From Altericroceibacterium indicum (GTDB lineage: Bacteria > Pseudomonadota > Alphaproteobacteria > Sphingomonadales > Sphingomonadaceae), in the NCBI RefSeq assembly GCF_009828105.1, contig NZ_WTYQ01000001.1:124001-188000 (forward strand): a stretch of DNA of 64,000 nt, in the 5' to 3' direction. Position 1 is the stretch's first letter; every line of letters starts with the position of its first letter. The position numbers were made by a program, and so were the translations under genes. The notes under the pieces are model-generated. The model saw only the letters and a list, made by a program, of their open reading frames with translations, searched no databases and was not told the DNA's origin. Shown piece by piece: positions 46,225-55,888 of the stretch.

Positions 46225-48018
46225 TTACCCTTCCGCTAATTCCACCTGCTCTGCCAGTTCCAGCCAACGTTCCTCTGCCGTATCCTTATCAGCGCGAACC
46301 TTTTCGAGAGCTTTCGTTAACTGCTGAAATTTGGCCGGGTCGCGGGTGTAAAGTTCCGGATCTGAAAGAGCCTCTTCCCCGCGCGCAATTTGAGCTTCAA
46401 GCTTTTCGATTTCAGCCGGTAGTCTGTCATAATCGCGCTGATCCTTATAGCTCAGCTTCCGGCTTTTCGGTGGGGGCGGTGCGTCTGGAGATGACTTCCT
46501 GGTAGAAGAGCTTCTGGAATTGGCTGTGTTGCGTTCAATACGTTTAGCCTGCCAATCAGCATATCCGCCAGCAATCACATCGATATAGCCACTGCCATCA
46601 AGCCCTAGTGTAACATTCACCGTGCGATCCAGAAAATCACGGTCATGGCTGACGATCATCACCGTGCCGTCATAATCCGCGATCACTTCCTGAAGCAGGT
46701 CCAGCGTTTCAAGATCAAGATCATTGGTCGGTTCGTCGAGCACCAGAAGGTTGGATAGGCGTGAGAATTCGCGGGCCAGCAGCAGGCGGGATTGTTCGCC
46801 ACCTGAGAGCGTTCCGACACGGGCTTCGATCAGGGCAGGATCGAAGAGAAAGTCCTTCATATAGGCCTGAATATGCTTTCGTGTACCGCGAACATCAATC
46901 CAGTCTCCGCCCTCAGCAATGATATCGCGCACGCGTTTTTCTGGTGAGAGGAGGCTGCGTTGCTGATCGATCATCACGCTATCGAGTGTCTTGGCCAGCG
47001 TTATGCTGCCAGTATCAGGTTGCAACTGGCCGGTGAGCATTTTGAGTAGCGTGGTCTTGCCTGCGCCATTCGATCCGACGATGCCGATCCGATCACCGCG
47101 TTGAATACGCAGGTTGAAATCGCGAATGATCGTATGATCACCAAAACTCTTGTTGACGTTTTCCGCGACGATCACCGATTTGGTTTTAACGTCATCGCTG
47201 CCAAGAGACATCTTGGCTGTGCCTTGTGGTGAAATCATCGCAGCGCGTTGTGCACGCATTTCCCACAATTTCGACAAACGACCCTGGTTGCGTTTACGCC
47301 GGGCGGTGACGCCGCGTTCAAGCCAATGGGCTTCGATTTTGAGCTTGGCATCCATCTTTTCAGCGGCGCGGGCCTCTTCAGCGTAAACCTGTTCTTCCCA
47401 GGCCTCATATCCGCCAAAGCCGATATCTTTGCGGCGCAAAGTCCCGCGATCAAGCCAGATAGTGGCATTGGTCAGCTTCTTGAGAAAGGCGCGGTCATGG
47501 CTGATAGTTACAAAGGCGCCCTTGTAGCGGGATAGCCAGCTTTCCAGCCATTCAATGGCGGCAAGGTCAAGGTGGTTTGTCGGTTCGTCCAGCAGCAGCA
47601 AATTCGGTTCCATCGCAAGTGCACGGGCGAGCGCTGCACGGCGTCTCTCACCACCGCTTGCGCTTTTCGCGTTGCGCTCCATATCGATGCCGAGCTGATC
47701 TGCAATCGCTTCGACCTCATAGCGTTGCGGAGCGTCCTTGCCGCTCAGGGCATAGTCTATCAGTTTTTCAAAAGAGCTGAAATCCGGGTCCTGTTCCAAC
47801 ACAACGATACGATTACCGGGCTGGACAGAGCGGGTGCCCTTATCGGCATCCACTTCGCCTGAAATCAGTTTGAGCAAAGTCGTTTTACCCGCACCATTGC
47901 GGCCAATCAGGGCCAAACGGTCCCTTTGCCCGATGTTGAGGTCAAGATCTTTGAAGAGCCAGCCTGTACCTTGATTAAGGCCCAGGCCCTCCCAGCTTAA
48001 AATTGGTGCTTCCGCCAT
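46225..48018 (-). CDS. ABC-F family ATPase (Uup-like)
   Basis: 597 residues with two ABC domains and no membrane part. Domain 1: Walker A GRNGAGKTTLLKL, signature SGGERRRAALARAL, Walker B LLLLDEPTNHLDL. Linker of about 80 charged residues. Domain 2: GSNGAGKTTLLKML, LSGGEQSRLLLAREF, LLVLDEPTNDLDLETL. A C-terminal coiled coil (about 530-595, EIEKLEAQIARGEEAL to DKDTAEERWLELAEQ) matches the Uup subgroup, which binds ribosomes and affects DNA transposon stability. I use the ATG at 48018; a TTG lies nine bases upstream. Confidence 0.92.
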   Translation of the reverse strand: MAEAPILSWEGLGLNQGTGWLFKDLDLNIGQRDRLALIGRNGAGKTTLLKLISGEVDADKGTRSVQPGNRIVVLEQDPDFSSFEKLIDYALSGKDAPQRYEVEAIADQLGIDMERNAKSASGGERRRAALARALAMEPNLLLLDEPTNHLDLAAIEWLESWLSRYKGAFVTISHDRAFLKKLTNATIWLDRGTLRRKDIGFGGYEAWEEQVYAEEARAAEKMDAKLKIEAHWLERGVTARRKRNQGRLSKLWEMRAQRAAMISPQGTAKMSLGSDDVKTKSVIVAENVNKSFGDHTIIRDFNLRIQRGDRIGIVGSNGAGKTTLLKMLTGQLQPDTGSITLAKTLDSVMIDQQRSLLSPEKRVRDIIAEGGDWIDVRGTRKHIQAYMKDFLFDPALIEARVGTLSGGEQSRLLLAREFSRLSNLLVLDEPTNDLDLETLDLLQEVIADYDGTVMIVSHDRDFLDRTVNVTLGLDGSGYIDVIAGGYADWQAKRIERNTANSRSSSTRKSSPDAPPPPKSRKLSYKDQRDYDRLPAEIEKLEAQIARGEEALSDPELYTRDPAKFQQLTKALEKVRADKDTAEERWLELAEQVELAEG

Positions 48019-48126
48019 GCGCGGCAATTAGGGACACTTATGTCCGGTGGCAAGGAACGCGCGGTTCATCGAGGCGTAATTCACCTGAGCGCAGTTACAG
48101 CGCATTCTATCGAGGAGAGTTAGCCT

Positions 48127-48840
48127 ATGTTCCGTTATGCCATTCCACTTCTGGCGGCGAGCGCGATTGCCAGCCCTGCTATGGCAGCAGAAGTTCAGCT
48201 TCAGGCTACAGGACCGGTGATCGAACTGACTGTAAATGAAACTGTCAAAGCCGATCCGGATATTGTGAATATGAGCGCCGGTGTCACCACTGAAGCACCT
48301 ACGGCTGTAGAGGCTATGCAGCAGAACGCCAAAGCTATGACGGCTGTGATTAAAAAGATTAAGGCGCTTGGTATTGCCGAGCGCGATATTCAGACATCAG
48401 GGATCAACCTTGGTGCGCGGTATGATTACGACCAGCAAAACAGCAAGCAGGTCTTCCGCGGGTATCAAGCGAGCAACCGAGTGAATATTGTCCTACGCGA
48501 CACGAAAAAGATTGGTCAGACATTGGATGCGCTCGTAGCCTCCGGGGCTACCGATCTTAACGGGCCTAATTGGTCACTGGAAAATGATCAGGCTGCCAAG
48601 GCTGAAGCGCGTCGTAATGCTCTGAACAGCGCCAAGGCACAGGCAATGGAATATGCTAAATGGGCTGGCTATCCGAATATTCAGTTGCTGGAAGTGAGTG
48701 AATCTATTTCACGTAGCCAGCCAATGATGAGTGATCGTATCATGGCTACAGCTCATGCAGTGGCTGAATCCACACCAGTCCAGCCCGGCATGGTGGAGAC
48801 CGGTGTGACGGTTTCAGTTAAATATCAAATGGTGAAATAA
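48127..48840 (+). CDS. SIMPL domain (DUF541) periplasmic protein
   Basis: A 237-residue exported protein: signal peptide to SPAMAAEVQ, then the SIMPL/DUF541 domain with VNETVKADPDIVNMSAGVTT, a middle beta-alpha part containing IQTSGINLGARYDYDQQNSK and the end TPVQPGMVETGVTVSVKYQM. Members include BP26/OmpA-like surface antigens of Brucella and mouse IRAK-binding SIMPL; a biochemical role is unknown. Probably periplasmic. A stem-loop terminator follows. Confidence 0.88.
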   Translation: MFRYAIPLLAASAIASPAMAAEVQLQATGPVIELTVNETVKADPDIVNMSAGVTTEAPTAVEAMQQNAKAMTAVIKKIKALGIAERDIQTSGINLGARYDYDQQNSKQVFRGYQASNRVNIVLRDTKKIGQTLDALVASGATDLNGPNWSLENDQAAKAEARRNALNSAKAQAMEYAKWAGYPNIQLLEVSESISRSQPMMSDRIMATAHAVAESTPVQPGMVETGVTVSVKYQMVK

Positions 48841-48848
48841 AGCATTGT

Positions 48849-48875
48849 AAGGGCTAGGGAATTTCTCTGGCCCTT
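48849..48875 (+). terminator. Terminator after the SIMPL gene
   Basis: AAGGGCTAGGGA and TCTCTGGCCCTT pair over 12 positions (two wobbles) with loop ATT and are followed by CATTTATT. Confidence 0.65.
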
Positions 48876-48936
48876 CATTTATTGACGGATGGCTCATTCA
48901 GTCATTGTTCAACGCATCAAGCTTATGCATGATAGC

Positions 48937-49242
48937 ATGATGCGAAAGCTTACTGCTATCTCACTCTTTCCGGTCATTTTGAGCCTTGGTCTCTCGAGCG
49001 TTGCGCCTGCTCAATCGCGCGATGAGCAGGGTCAAGTGCGTAAAGCTATGCGGGAAGGCAACGTTCAATCGCTGCGCGATATTGAACGCCGGGTTCTCCC
49101 GCAGATGAAGGGTCACGAATATTTAGGACCGGAATATGATGTTGCGGCCAAGATCTATCGATTGAAGTTCATTCGCGATGGTCGGGTCGTTTTTGTGGAT
49201 GTCGATGCTCGGTCTGGGCGGATTATCGGCCGCTCAGACTGA
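48937..49242 (+). CDS. Small exported PepSY-like protein
   Basis: About 101 residues: a signal peptide (MMRKLTAISLFPVILSLGLS, cut near APAQS) and a single PepSY-like domain with SLRDIERRVLPQMKGHEYLG, YDVAAKIYRLKFIRDGRVVF and DVDARSGRIIGR. The last part, with VxxDARTGxII, is the PepSY hallmark. I chose 48937 because it starts the signal peptide directly; ATG at 48889 and 48925 are also open. It lies just before a two-component pair, as often seen for PhoPQ-like systems, and may modulate the sensor. Confidence 0.7.
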   Translation: MMRKLTAISLFPVILSLGLSSVAPAQSRDEQGQVRKAMREGNVQSLRDIERRVLPQMKGHEYLGPEYDVAAKIYRLKFIRDGRVVFVDVDARSGRIIGRSD

Positions 49243-49343
49243 TTTTATGCAATGAATGTCTCCCCAATTGAAACTTGTCGTGTGGTTGACGTGTTTCATA
49301 GAAGAGTCCACATCACGGGCCGCTTAACCGCAGGGGAATGTGC

Positions 49344-50021
49344 ATGCGTATCCTGATTGTCGAGGACGAACCCACCCTCGGCCAGCAATTGAAAACGTCG
49401 CTTGAACAAAATGGCTATGCCGTCGATCTTTCGGTTGATGGAGAAGACGGCCATTTCATGGGCGTAACCGAAGAATATGATGCAGTTATCCTCGACCTCG
49501 GGCTGCCTGAGATCGATGGCCTCACCGTGCTGGGTATGTGGCGCAAAGAAGGCCGTAATTTCCCGGTTCTGGTTCTCACCGCCCGCGATAGCTGGTCTGA
49601 CAAGGTGGCGGGTCTTGATGCGGGCGCGGATGATTATCTTGCCAAGCCGTTTCAGACTGAAGAATTGATCGCACGCCTGCGCGCCCTTATCCGCCGTGCA
49701 TCTGGTAATGCGTCGTCTGAACTGTCTGCCGGTATGGTGCGGCTTGATACGCGCTCCGGTAGGGTGACGCTCGACGGTGAGCCAGTGAAACTGACGGCGC
49801 AGGAATATAAGCTCCTGTCTTACCTCATGCACCACAAGGGCAAGGTGGTTAGCAGAACGGAGCTGATCGAACATATTTACGATCAGGATTTTGACCGCGA
49901 TTCCAATACAATCGAGGTTTTTGTAACGCGTATCCGCAAGAAGCTCGGTGCGCATATCATCACGACAATCCGTGGCCTCGGTTACAGCCTCGACGACCCC
50001 GCTGACGCCCCGCGCGAGTAA
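49344..50021 (+). CDS. OmpR/PhoP-type response regulator
   Basis: A 225-residue response regulator. Receiver domain: MRILIVEDEPTLGQQLKTSL, phospho-acceptor Asp51 in AVILDLGLPEIDG, switch Lys near 101 in DDYLAKPFQTEELIARLRAL. DNA-binding domain: RLDTRSGRVTLDGEPVKLTA, GKVVSRTELIEHIYDQDFDR, TIEVFVTRIRKKLGAHIITT. The ATG at 49344, six bases after AGGGGA, fits better than the one at 49338. The sensor kinase gene follows. Confidence 0.94.
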   Translation: MRILIVEDEPTLGQQLKTSLEQNGYAVDLSVDGEDGHFMGVTEEYDAVILDLGLPEIDGLTVLGMWRKEGRNFPVLVLTARDSWSDKVAGLDAGADDYLAKPFQTEELIARLRALIRRASGNASSELSAGMVRLDTRSGRVTLDGEPVKLTAQEYKLLSYLMHHKGKVVSRTELIEHIYDQDFDRDSNTIEVFVTRIRKKLGAHIITTIRGLGYSLDDPADAPRE

Positions 50022-50061
50022 GCCTGGCATTTCTGGCGAAGCCGTTTCTGTTGGAGACGGC

Positions 50062-51444
50062 TTGCTGGAAAAGCAGGCGATCGCTGCTGGCGCAGCCCCC
50101 CCACATACCGGGAGCCTTGCCCGGCGCATGATGCTGATTGCAGCCGGGTGGATTTCCATTCTGTTGTTGCTCGGCGGATTTGCGCTTGATCGCACATTGG
50201 CTGGCCTCGTCACTCGTCAGTTTGACGACCAGTTGAACTATGTTTTGACGGCGATGATCGGTTCGGCAGAGATCGGCCCGGAAGGAGAGGTTTATTTCAA
50301 TCGTTTGCTCGGTGATCAGCGGTTTTTAGAGCCTAATAGTGGGCATTATTGGCAAATCAGCGGTGATGGGCATGATGTGTATCCTTCACGATCCTTATGG
50401 GATCGCACGCTGGAAGTGCATGATGTCGGCAATGATTTTCAGCCATATTATTATGACAGTAAGCAGTTCCACAACGAGCCTTTAAGGGTGGTAGAACGCA
50501 CCATAATGCTACCTGAAAGTAACACAAAGTGGCATTTTGTGGTTGCTGCCGACCGGCAGGGGCTGAACGCTCAGATTGCACAATTTCGTTGGATCTTGGT
50601 CTGGAGTTTTGCAGTTCTTGGTATCGGCCTGTTGCTGATGGCGACGATGCAGATTTTCTATGGTCTGAGCCCATTGCGCCGGGTGCGATTGGCGATCGCT
50701 CGTATTCGAACTGCCGGGGCGAACCGGGTCACTGATCCTCTGCCCTTGGAAGTGCAGCCGATGGTTGAGGAATTAAATGCACTGCTGGCCCATTCTGAAA
50801 AGCAGGCCGAGGAAGCGCGCACCCATGCTGGCAACCTTGCCCACGCACTCAAGACGCCGCTCACTGTACTGACAAATGCGGCAAGTGCCCATGCGCCGGA
50901 CCTTGACCATACTGTTTTGAGAGAAGCTGCCGTGATGCGGCGACAGGTTGACCATCACCTTGCTCGGGCGAGGGCGGCAGGGCGGCGCTCAGTCGGCTTC
51001 GCCAGGGCTAATGTGCTTGATAGTGCCGTGGCTGTGCAACGCGCCGTTTCCAGGCTCTATCCTGATGTTCGGTTTGACATTGATGGTAGCAAAAACTCTG
51101 AAGTTGCGATTGAGCGACAGGATCTTGATGAGATTTTCGGCAATTTGATTGAAAATGCTGCAAAATACGGCGGTGGAAGTGTGTTCGTCACGGTTGATGC
51201 CGAACCTGAGAAGCGCTTGTGCCGCGTGTGGATTGAAGATGACGGAGTCGGTATCCCCAGCAAGGATAGAAAGAGCATTTTTGCGCGTGGTGCCAGGCTC
51301 GATACTGAAAAGCCCGGCACCGGGCTTGGGCTCGCAATTGTGAGCGATGTTGTCCATATTTACGGCGGTAATGTGAGCTTGCATGAAAGTGAGGATCTGG
51401 GCGGTTTACTTGTTCAACTCGACCTCCCGCGCGCAGGCAATTGA
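50062..51444 (+). CDS. Membrane sensor histidine kinase
   Basis: Sensor partner of the upstream regulator. It has membrane helix 1 (MLIAAGWISILLLLGGFALD), a periplasmic domain of about 130 residues, helix 2 (ILVWSFAVLGIGLLLMATMQ), HAMP-like linker, H-box NLAHALKTPLTVLTNAA and a full ATPase domain: DEIFGNLIENAAKYGGG (N-box), WIEDDGVGIP (G1) and GTGLGLAIVSDVV (G2). The start is uncertain: TTG at 50062 has GGAGA upstream; ATG at 49948 lies inside the regulator gene; ATG at 50128 starts right at helix 1. PhoQ-like in layout; the signal is unknown. Confidence 0.9.
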   Translation: MLEKQAIAAGAAPPHTGSLARRMMLIAAGWISILLLLGGFALDRTLAGLVTRQFDDQLNYVLTAMIGSAEIGPEGEVYFNRLLGDQRFLEPNSGHYWQISGDGHDVYPSRSLWDRTLEVHDVGNDFQPYYYDSKQFHNEPLRVVERTIMLPESNTKWHFVVAADRQGLNAQIAQFRWILVWSFAVLGIGLLLMATMQIFYGLSPLRRVRLAIARIRTAGANRVTDPLPLEVQPMVEELNALLAHSEKQAEEARTHAGNLAHALKTPLTVLTNAASAHAPDLDHTVLREAAVMRRQVDHHLARARAAGRRSVGFARANVLDSAVAVQRAVSRLYPDVRFDIDGSKNSEVAIERQDLDEIFGNLIENAAKYGGGSVFVTVDAEPEKRLCRVWIEDDGVGIPSKDRKSIFARGARLDTEKPGTGLGLAIVSDVVHIYGGNVSLHESEDLGGLLVQLDLPRAGN

Positions 51445-51511
51445 GCGCACAGCTTGTGCAATACCTAACATTGATGTAAATAGGATACTCTTCTGAAAGG
51501 AGGAGCTTTTC

Positions 51512-51904
51512 ATGTTTCGTTATACCGCCGACATCGCCGGATCGGACATTGACCACATGGGTCATGTGAATAATGCCGTCTATCTCAGATGGGTTCAGGA
51601 TGCGGTGGTCAAATATTGGGAATCCGTCGCCCCAGCGGAAGCGGTCGCAACACACCTTTGGGTCGCTCTCAAACATGAGATCACCTATCGTAAGCCAGCA
51701 TTCCTGAATGATCTGGTCTTTGCAGATGTCATCGCGCAGGAAGTGAAGGGGGCGAGAACCTTTTTCAGCACTCTCTTCCGCCGAGGTGAAGAAACCATCG
51801 CCGAAGTGACGAGCTGCTGGTGCTGCCTTGATTCGGTGTCACGCCGCCCGATGCGGGTTGCCACTGATCTGGCAAACCGCTTTATCGGGTCGGATAGAAA
51901 ATAG
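51512..51904 (+). CDS. Acyl-CoA thioesterase (4HBT hotdog fold)
   Basis: A 130-residue one-domain hotdog protein. DIDHMGHVNNAVYLRWVQDA is the signature of the 4-hydroxybenzoyl-CoA thioesterase/YbgC group, with the catalytic aspartate before HMGHVNN. The central ITYRKPAFLNDLVFADVIAQ and the following strand complete the fold. Hydrolyses short or medium acyl-CoAs; the exact substrate is not known. A strong ribosome site (AAAGGAGGAG) precedes the ATG. Confidence 0.88.
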   Translation: MFRYTADIAGSDIDHMGHVNNAVYLRWVQDAVVKYWESVAPAEAVATHLWVALKHEITYRKPAFLNDLVFADVIAQEVKGARTFFSTLFRRGEETIAEVTSCWCCLDSVSRRPMRVATDLANRFIGSDRK

Positions 51905-51913
51905 ATTGAAATG

Positions 51914-51937
51914 TTTGCCTCATCCGGGTGGGGCAAA
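51914..51937. terminator. Convergent stem-loop between thioesterase and chorismate mutase genes
   Basis: TTTGCCTCA and TGGGGCAAA pair over nine positions (one wobble) around TCCGGG. No long T-run on either side, so only moderate as a terminator. Confidence 0.45.
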
Positions 51938-51952
51938 ATGTCCGCCTGCAGT

Positions 51953-52270
51953 TTAATCTTCGCGGGCGAGTCTGTGGTGACGGATCACTTCATCAATCAC
52001 GAAACGAATGAATTTTTCACTGAATTCAGGATCAAGATCAGCATCTTCAGCCAGCGCACGCAGGCGCTTGATTTGCCGCTCTTCACGCGCAGGATCTGCG
52101 GGGGGGAGCGCGGTTTTGGCCTTATATTCACCGACCGCCTGCGTGATCCGAAAGCGCTCAGCGAGCATATGAATCAGCGCGGCATCAATATTATCAATGC
52201 TCTTGCGGAAGCTGTTCAGAACCTCATCAGGGCTGGATTGAGGCGGCGTTTGATCTTGCGTATTGGACAT
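51953..52270 (-). CDS. Chorismate mutase (AroQ class)
   Basis: A 105-residue all-helical protein that turns chorismate into prephenate for Phe/Tyr synthesis. Features: LNSFRKSIDNIDAALIHMLA (first helix with the catalytic arginine), RFRITQAVGEYKAKTALPPA (second Arg and Lys) and DLDPEFSEKFIRFVIDEVIR (third helix with Glu/Gln site). Length and motif match monofunctional AroQ-type mutases. Start ATG at 52270 with AAGG five bases before; a longer frame up to 52324 is unsupported. Divergent from the polyprenyl synthase gene. Confidence 0.9.
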   Translation of the reverse strand: MSNTQDQTPPQSSPDEVLNSFRKSIDNIDAALIHMLAERFRITQAVGEYKAKTALPPADPAREERQIKRLRALAEDADLDPEFSEKFIRFVIDEVIRHHRLARED

Positions 52271-52335
52271 GGCGCCCTTGCTAGCAGCTATTCGGCGCTT
52301 GCCAAGCAGGGCAATTCCGACCATTTGCGGCAGAT

Positions 52336-53358
52336 ATGAGCGCAGAGGCAGTTTCCGTTAAGATGAAGGATCGTTCGAGCCAGCCAAGTCTGGACCCGAT
52401 CCTGTCGCTGACAGCCCCATCTATGGAGGCGGTCAATGCTGTTATCCTCGACCGGATGCAGAGCGAAATTCCGCTTATTCCGGCACTTGCTGGCCATCTG
52501 ATTTCAGGTGGCGGGAAGCGGATGCGGCCCATGCTGACACTCGCTGGTGCTGAACTGGTTGGCTATAAGGGCAATCATCATCACAAGCTGGCAGCAGCAG
52601 TGGAATTTCTTCACACCGCCACTTTGCTGCATGATGATGTAGTCGATGGGTCTGAAACACGGCGTGGCAAAGAAGCGGCCAACATGATCTATGGCAATCC
52701 GGCAACTGTGCTGGTGGGCGATTTTCTGTTTGCACGTGCTTTTGAATTGATGGTCGATGCAGACAATCTGCGCGCGCTGAAAGTTCTGTCTGACGCCAGC
52801 GTGATTATCGCGCAGGGCGAAGTTGATCAATTGACTGCCCAACGCAAGATTGAAACCAGCGAAGAACATTATCTGCACATTATCGGTGCGAAAACGGCAG
52901 CACTGTTTTCCGCTGCTAGCCGGATTTCTGCGGTGATTGCAGATTGTCCGCCTGAGCAGGAAAAAGCGCTCGACGATTATGGTCGCTATCTTGGCATTGC
53001 TTTCCAGCTTGTTGATGATGCGATCGACTATGATTCTGAACGTGCCGAAATGGGCAAGGATCAGGGCGACGATTTCCGCGAAGGCAAGATGACCCTGCCG
53101 GTGATTCTGGCCTATGAAAAAGGCACGAGCGAAGAGCGCAAATTCTGGCAGGAAGCGATTGCAGGCTTCCGCACGGAAGATGAAGATCTGGCCCATGCGG
53201 TCCAGCTGATCAATCGCCATGGCACGATTGCTGCTACGCGCGAGCGTGCGCTTGAATTTGCCGATAAGGCTTGTGACGCTCTGTCGATCTTCCCGGACAG
53301 TAAGGCCCGCGCCGCGATGGTGGAAGCGGCGCAATTTGCGGTATCGCGGCTTTACTAA
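52336..53358 (+). CDS. Polyprenyl diphosphate synthase (probable ubiquinone side chain)
   Basis: 340 residues of the trans-isoprenyl synthase family. First aspartate-rich motif in TATLLHDDVVDGSETRRGKE, second in AFQLVDDAIDYDSERAEMGK (DDAID), and GGGKRMRPML for IPP binding. The length and single-gene context point to a long-chain (C40-C50) all-trans synthase for ubiquinone; alphaproteobacteria usually have Q-10, so decaprenyl is most likely, but the residue that sets length was not checked. Confidence 0.88.
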   Translation: MSAEAVSVKMKDRSSQPSLDPILSLTAPSMEAVNAVILDRMQSEIPLIPALAGHLISGGGKRMRPMLTLAGAELVGYKGNHHHKLAAAVEFLHTATLLHDDVVDGSETRRGKEAANMIYGNPATVLVGDFLFARAFELMVDADNLRALKVLSDASVIIAQGEVDQLTAQRKIETSEEHYLHIIGAKTAALFSAASRISAVIADCPPEQEKALDDYGRYLGIAFQLVDDAIDYDSERAEMGKDQGDDFREGKMTLPVILAYEKGTSEERKFWQEAIAGFRTEDEDLAHAVQLINRHGTIAATRERALEFADKACDALSIFPDSKARAAMVEAAQFAVSRLY

Positions 53359-53420
53359 AAATCAGGGAGGGAAGCATAACCCCTCTTTGTATTGTTTGGC
53401 CGGGATGATCGGGGGCCAGG

Positions 53421-55856
53421 ATGAGTGATACAGGCCTGATGACTGATCTGCCGATCCACAAAATTCTGCCTGACCTGCTGAATGTGCTACGCAGTCGAAA
53501 TTCGGCTGTCCTGATCGCACCACCGGGGGCAGGCAAGACAACAGCCGTTGCACCCGCGTTGCTCGATGAGGAATGGTGCACTGGCAACATCATTCTCCTT
53601 AGCCCGCGCCGTGTGGCGGCACGCGCGGCAGCAGAACGCATTGCCCAGATGCTTGGTGAGAAAGTGGGGGAGCGGGTCGGCTATCTCACACGGCTCGATA
53701 CCAAGCGGTCGGCGCAAACCCGCATTCTGGTGATGACAGAAGCGATTTTTCTCGCGCAATTGCTGGAAGATCAGGAATTGTCTGGCGTGTCTGTGGTCTT
53801 GTTTGACGAAGCGCATGAACGGCATCTTGATTCCGACCTCAGTCTCGCTTTGGCATTGGAGAGCCAGCAGATTTTGCGGGAAGATCTGCGGTTGTTGGTG
53901 ATGTCTGCCACCATCGATGGCACACGATTCGCGAGCCTTCTGGGAGAAGATGCTCCGGTGCTGGAGAGTGAAGGCAAGGCCTGGCCACTGACGATCAAAT
54001 GGCTGGGAAGTCGCCCGGAACTGCGCATAGAAGATGCCATGACTTCCGCGATTTTGCAGGCATGGCGCGAAGAGGAAGGTGATATTCTCGCCTTCCTGCC
54101 GGGTGTTCGTGAAATTGAGCGCACGCGGGAGCGGTTGGAGGCGAAACTGCCTCATGTGCCGATCTTACCTCTGCACGGGCAGGTAGAACCCGCCGCACAG
54201 CGTGTGGCCATACGGCATGACAGCGAAGGCCGTCGCAGGATTGTGCTGGCCACTTCCATCGCTGAAACATCCATTACGCTGGAAGGTGTGTCAGTCGTGG
54301 TGGATAGTGGCCTATCCCGGGGCGCGGAATTTGATCTGGCAGCGGGTCTCACTCATCTGGTGACCACGCGGGCCAGTCAGGCTTCCACAGCACAAAGGGC
54401 AGGGCGTGCTGCACGCACCGGGCCGGGTGTCGCCTATCGCCTGTGGGAAGAAGGCGCCCATGCTGGCCGTCCGCCATTCGCTTCACCGGAAATTCTGACG
54501 CAAGACCTCGCGCCCTTATCTCTCAGTCTCGCACAATGGGGGGTGGTCGACCCGGCATCACTGCAATGGATCGACGCACCACCTGCCAATGCGCTTTCTG
54601 CGGCACGCCAACGGTTGCAAGCATTGGACGCGCTTGATGAACATGGTGCTATTACCGATTGGGGCCGCAAGGTGGCCTCTCTCCCTATGGAGCCTTGGCA
54701 ATCGGCGATGCTGCTGTTTGGTGCGCGCTATGGCGCGGCCCGCGATGCGGCTCGGCTGGCGCTGCTGTTGCAGGAGCGTGGGCTTGGTGGGCGTGAGGAG
54801 GATTTGGCGCAGCGTCTGTCGCGGTGGAATAGCGACCGTTCTGGCAAAGCCGAAGCTTCCCGTAAACTCGCTGATGGTTGGGCACGGCGAGCTCAGAAGC
54901 TGGTCAGCCAAGCCGTCGATACGCCTCCGCCTTTGGGCATCATTCTGGCGCATGCCTTGCCGGAAAATATCGCCAGACGACGCGATGCTTCGGGCGAAAA
55001 CTGGCTTTCATCAGGTGGGCGCGGGTATTTCTGCGATCCGGCTTCTCCGCTTGCCAGTAGCGAATGGATGGTGATCGGTGATGCCCAGGGGCAGGCGCGT
55101 GGGAGCCGGATTACTGCCGGACTGCCACTGAGCGTAGCCGAGGTGGAGCAGTGGCTTGGTGACCTGATGGAGCGGCGTTCCACTCTGCGCTGGGCAAATG
55201 ACCGGGTGGAAGCGCGGTTAGAGCGCAGGCTTGGTGCGATCACATTGGCCAGTGGTCCTGATCCGGAGCCTGATTCGGCGGCAGTGGAGGCTTTGTTGCT
55301 GGAAAAAGCGATAAGCCGCCTCGATTCGCTGCTACCAAATGAACTGCTCGCCCGGGCGCGTTTCGTTAGGATTGAGGCTCTGGCGGTTGAAAAGCTGGTA
55401 GCAGAGGCGGAAGAATGGCTTGCTCCAGCTTTATTGGGGCGGCGCGATTTGAAGCTTCCCAAAGGGGTTTTGGTTGATTCGCTAATGGCGCGGCTGGATT
55501 GGGATTCGCGCCAGAAGCTTGATCGTGAAGCACCCAGGGACTTCGCGACGCCGGCAGGTAGTCATCACAGGATAGACTATGCTGGCGATGGCGCGCCTTC
55601 TGTGGAAGTGAGGGTTCAGGCGCTTTTCGGGCTGGATTCGCACCCGATGATTGGGCGGACCCCATTGCTGCTGAACCTTACCAGCCCTGCTGGCAGGCCG
55701 ATTCAGGCGACCCGTGATTTGCCCGGTTTTTGGCGCGGAAGCTGGCGGGATGTGTGTAAGGATATGAAGGGGCGCTACCCCAGACACCGCTGGCCGGAGG
55801 AACCCTGGACCGAGCGCCCGAGTTTAAAGACGAAGAAAGCCTTCGATCGCTCTTGA
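53421..55856 (+). CDS. hrpB: ATP-dependent helicase HrpB
   Basis: DEAH-box helicase of 811 residues. Motif I APPGAGKTTAVAPALL (Gly36-Thr40 P-loop), motif II VVLFDEAHERHLDSDLSLAL, motif III LLVMSATIDG, then GDILAFLPGVREIERTRERL, TSIAETSITLEGVSVVVDSG and QRAGRAARTGPGVAYRLWEE (motif VI), and a long C-terminal HrpB domain ending RHRWPEEPWTERP. HrpB acts on RNA by family analogy; the precise role is unclear and it is non-essential in E. coli. Confidence 0.94.
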   Translation: MSDTGLMTDLPIHKILPDLLNVLRSRNSAVLIAPPGAGKTTAVAPALLDEEWCTGNIILLSPRRVAARAAAERIAQMLGEKVGERVGYLTRLDTKRSAQTRILVMTEAIFLAQLLEDQELSGVSVVLFDEAHERHLDSDLSLALALESQQILREDLRLLVMSATIDGTRFASLLGEDAPVLESEGKAWPLTIKWLGSRPELRIEDAMTSAILQAWREEEGDILAFLPGVREIERTRERLEAKLPHVPILPLHGQVEPAAQRVAIRHDSEGRRRIVLATSIAETSITLEGVSVVVDSGLSRGAEFDLAAGLTHLVTTRASQASTAQRAGRAARTGPGVAYRLWEEGAHAGRPPFASPEILTQDLAPLSLSLAQWGVVDPASLQWIDAPPANALSAARQRLQALDALDEHGAITDWGRKVASLPMEPWQSAMLLFGARYGAARDAARLALLLQERGLGGREEDLAQRLSRWNSDRSGKAEASRKLADGWARRAQKLVSQAVDTPPPLGIILAHALPENIARRRDASGENWLSSGGRGYFCDPASPLASSEWMVIGDAQGQARGSRITAGLPLSVAEVEQWLGDLMERRSTLRWANDRVEARLERRLGAITLASGPDPEPDSAAVEALLLEKAISRLDSLLPNELLARARFVRIEALAVEKLVAEAEEWLAPALLGRRDLKLPKGVLVDSLMARLDWDSRQKLDREAPRDFATPAGSHHRIDYAGDGAPSVEVRVQALFGLDSHPMIGRTPLLLNLTSPAGRPIQATRDLPGFWRGSWRDVCKDMKGRYPRHRWPEEPWTERPSLKTKKAFDRS

Positions 55857-55888
55857 TTTTCACGCCAATTCGCAGGAAAGCGACATTT